From positions 1 through 23,483 of the forward strand of contig JAJFHW010000149.1 of assembly GCA_021775385.1 (NCBI GenBank): a DNA stretch of 23,483 bases, given 5' to 3'. Made by a program: the position numbers and the translations under genes. Below the pieces are notes generated by a model. That model ran no database searches, was not told where the DNA came from, and saw nothing but the letters and a program-made list of their open reading frames with translations. Positions 23,469 through 23,483 of the stretch are shown piece by piece. Every line of letters starts with the position of its first letter. Positions within the stretch are counted from its first letter, which is position 1. This DNA comes from Hyphomicrobiales bacterium. Lineage in GTDB: Bacteria > Pseudomonadota > Alphaproteobacteria > Rhizobiales > HXMU1428-3.

Positions 23469-23483
23469 CTTATAATCAAACGT
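23451..23483 (-). CDS. Possible 3' end of the upstream gene (partial)
   Basis: From the window edge, one minus-strand frame reads TFDYKSLDEA and stops at TAA (23453-23451), within the terminator hairpin. Ten codons cannot identify a gene. It is listed because a stop codon within a terminator stem also occurs at the EamA gene end (2271-2310), and because a gene is expected to end near here. Confidence 0.2.
   Translation of the reverse strand, partial: TFDYKSLDEA

Overview
The window looks like a chromosomal core region of a low-GC alphaproteobacterium, most likely of the Hyphomicrobiales (Rhizobiales). Gene content and order support this: a purA / EamA / serA-serC neighbourhood, an opacity/Omp25-like outer membrane protein, the alphaproteobacterial type of SerC, a DHPS with an N-terminal extension, and a linked glmM-folP-ftsH-tilS-cpoB-pal-(x)-tolB-tolA-tolR-tolQ-ybgC run. 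Apart from one EamA-family transporter, every gene is on the minus strand. No tRNA, rRNA, CRISPR, phage or insertion-sequence gene was seen. The genus cannot be set from this sequence alone.

Layout from left to right. 1-1037 is the 5' part of purA, cut by the window edge. 1368-2303 is a plus-strand EamA transporter, convergent with a MuiA-like secreted protein (2339-4042). 4521-7351 is the serine pathway pair serC then serA, with a compact leader before serC that resembles the alphaproteobacterial serC RNA motif. 7815-8567 encodes an outer membrane beta-barrel protein. 8847-13575 is ftsH-folP-glmM (same order as in E. coli): membrane proteolysis, folate synthesis and amino-sugar synthesis. 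14070-15455 is tilS. 15575-23318 is the Tol-Pal envelope system: ybgC, tolQ, tolR, tolA, tolB, then an unusual 1.8-kb insertion, then pal and cpoB. A strong terminator at the right edge marks the end of an upstream transcription unit outside the window.

The most unusual content lies in the tolB-pal interval and between genes. Where tolB and pal are usually adjacent, this genome has two tandem micro-genes (46 and 48 codons) that encode paralogous lipoproteins. Their mature parts start with the same 13 residues (CRREVRHEPMKLG). They are followed by a strong terminator and then a 134-residue four-helix membrane protein that I do not recognise. Two intergenic regions (after serA, and between serC and the porin gene) carry related palindromic elements with the same end sequences, and one hairpin whose stem differs in sequence but not in pairing. 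The third point of interest is the serC leader, where one CCTCTC segment can pair with either of two GAGAGG segments, the second being the serC ribosome binding site. A comparable hairpin precedes serA.

How the genes fit together: TolQ-TolR-TolA form the inner-membrane motor, TolB and Pal the periplasmic/outer-membrane part, and CpoB the periplasmic regulator. The micro-lipoproteins sit in this cluster and so are candidates for new envelope components, but that is inferred from position only.
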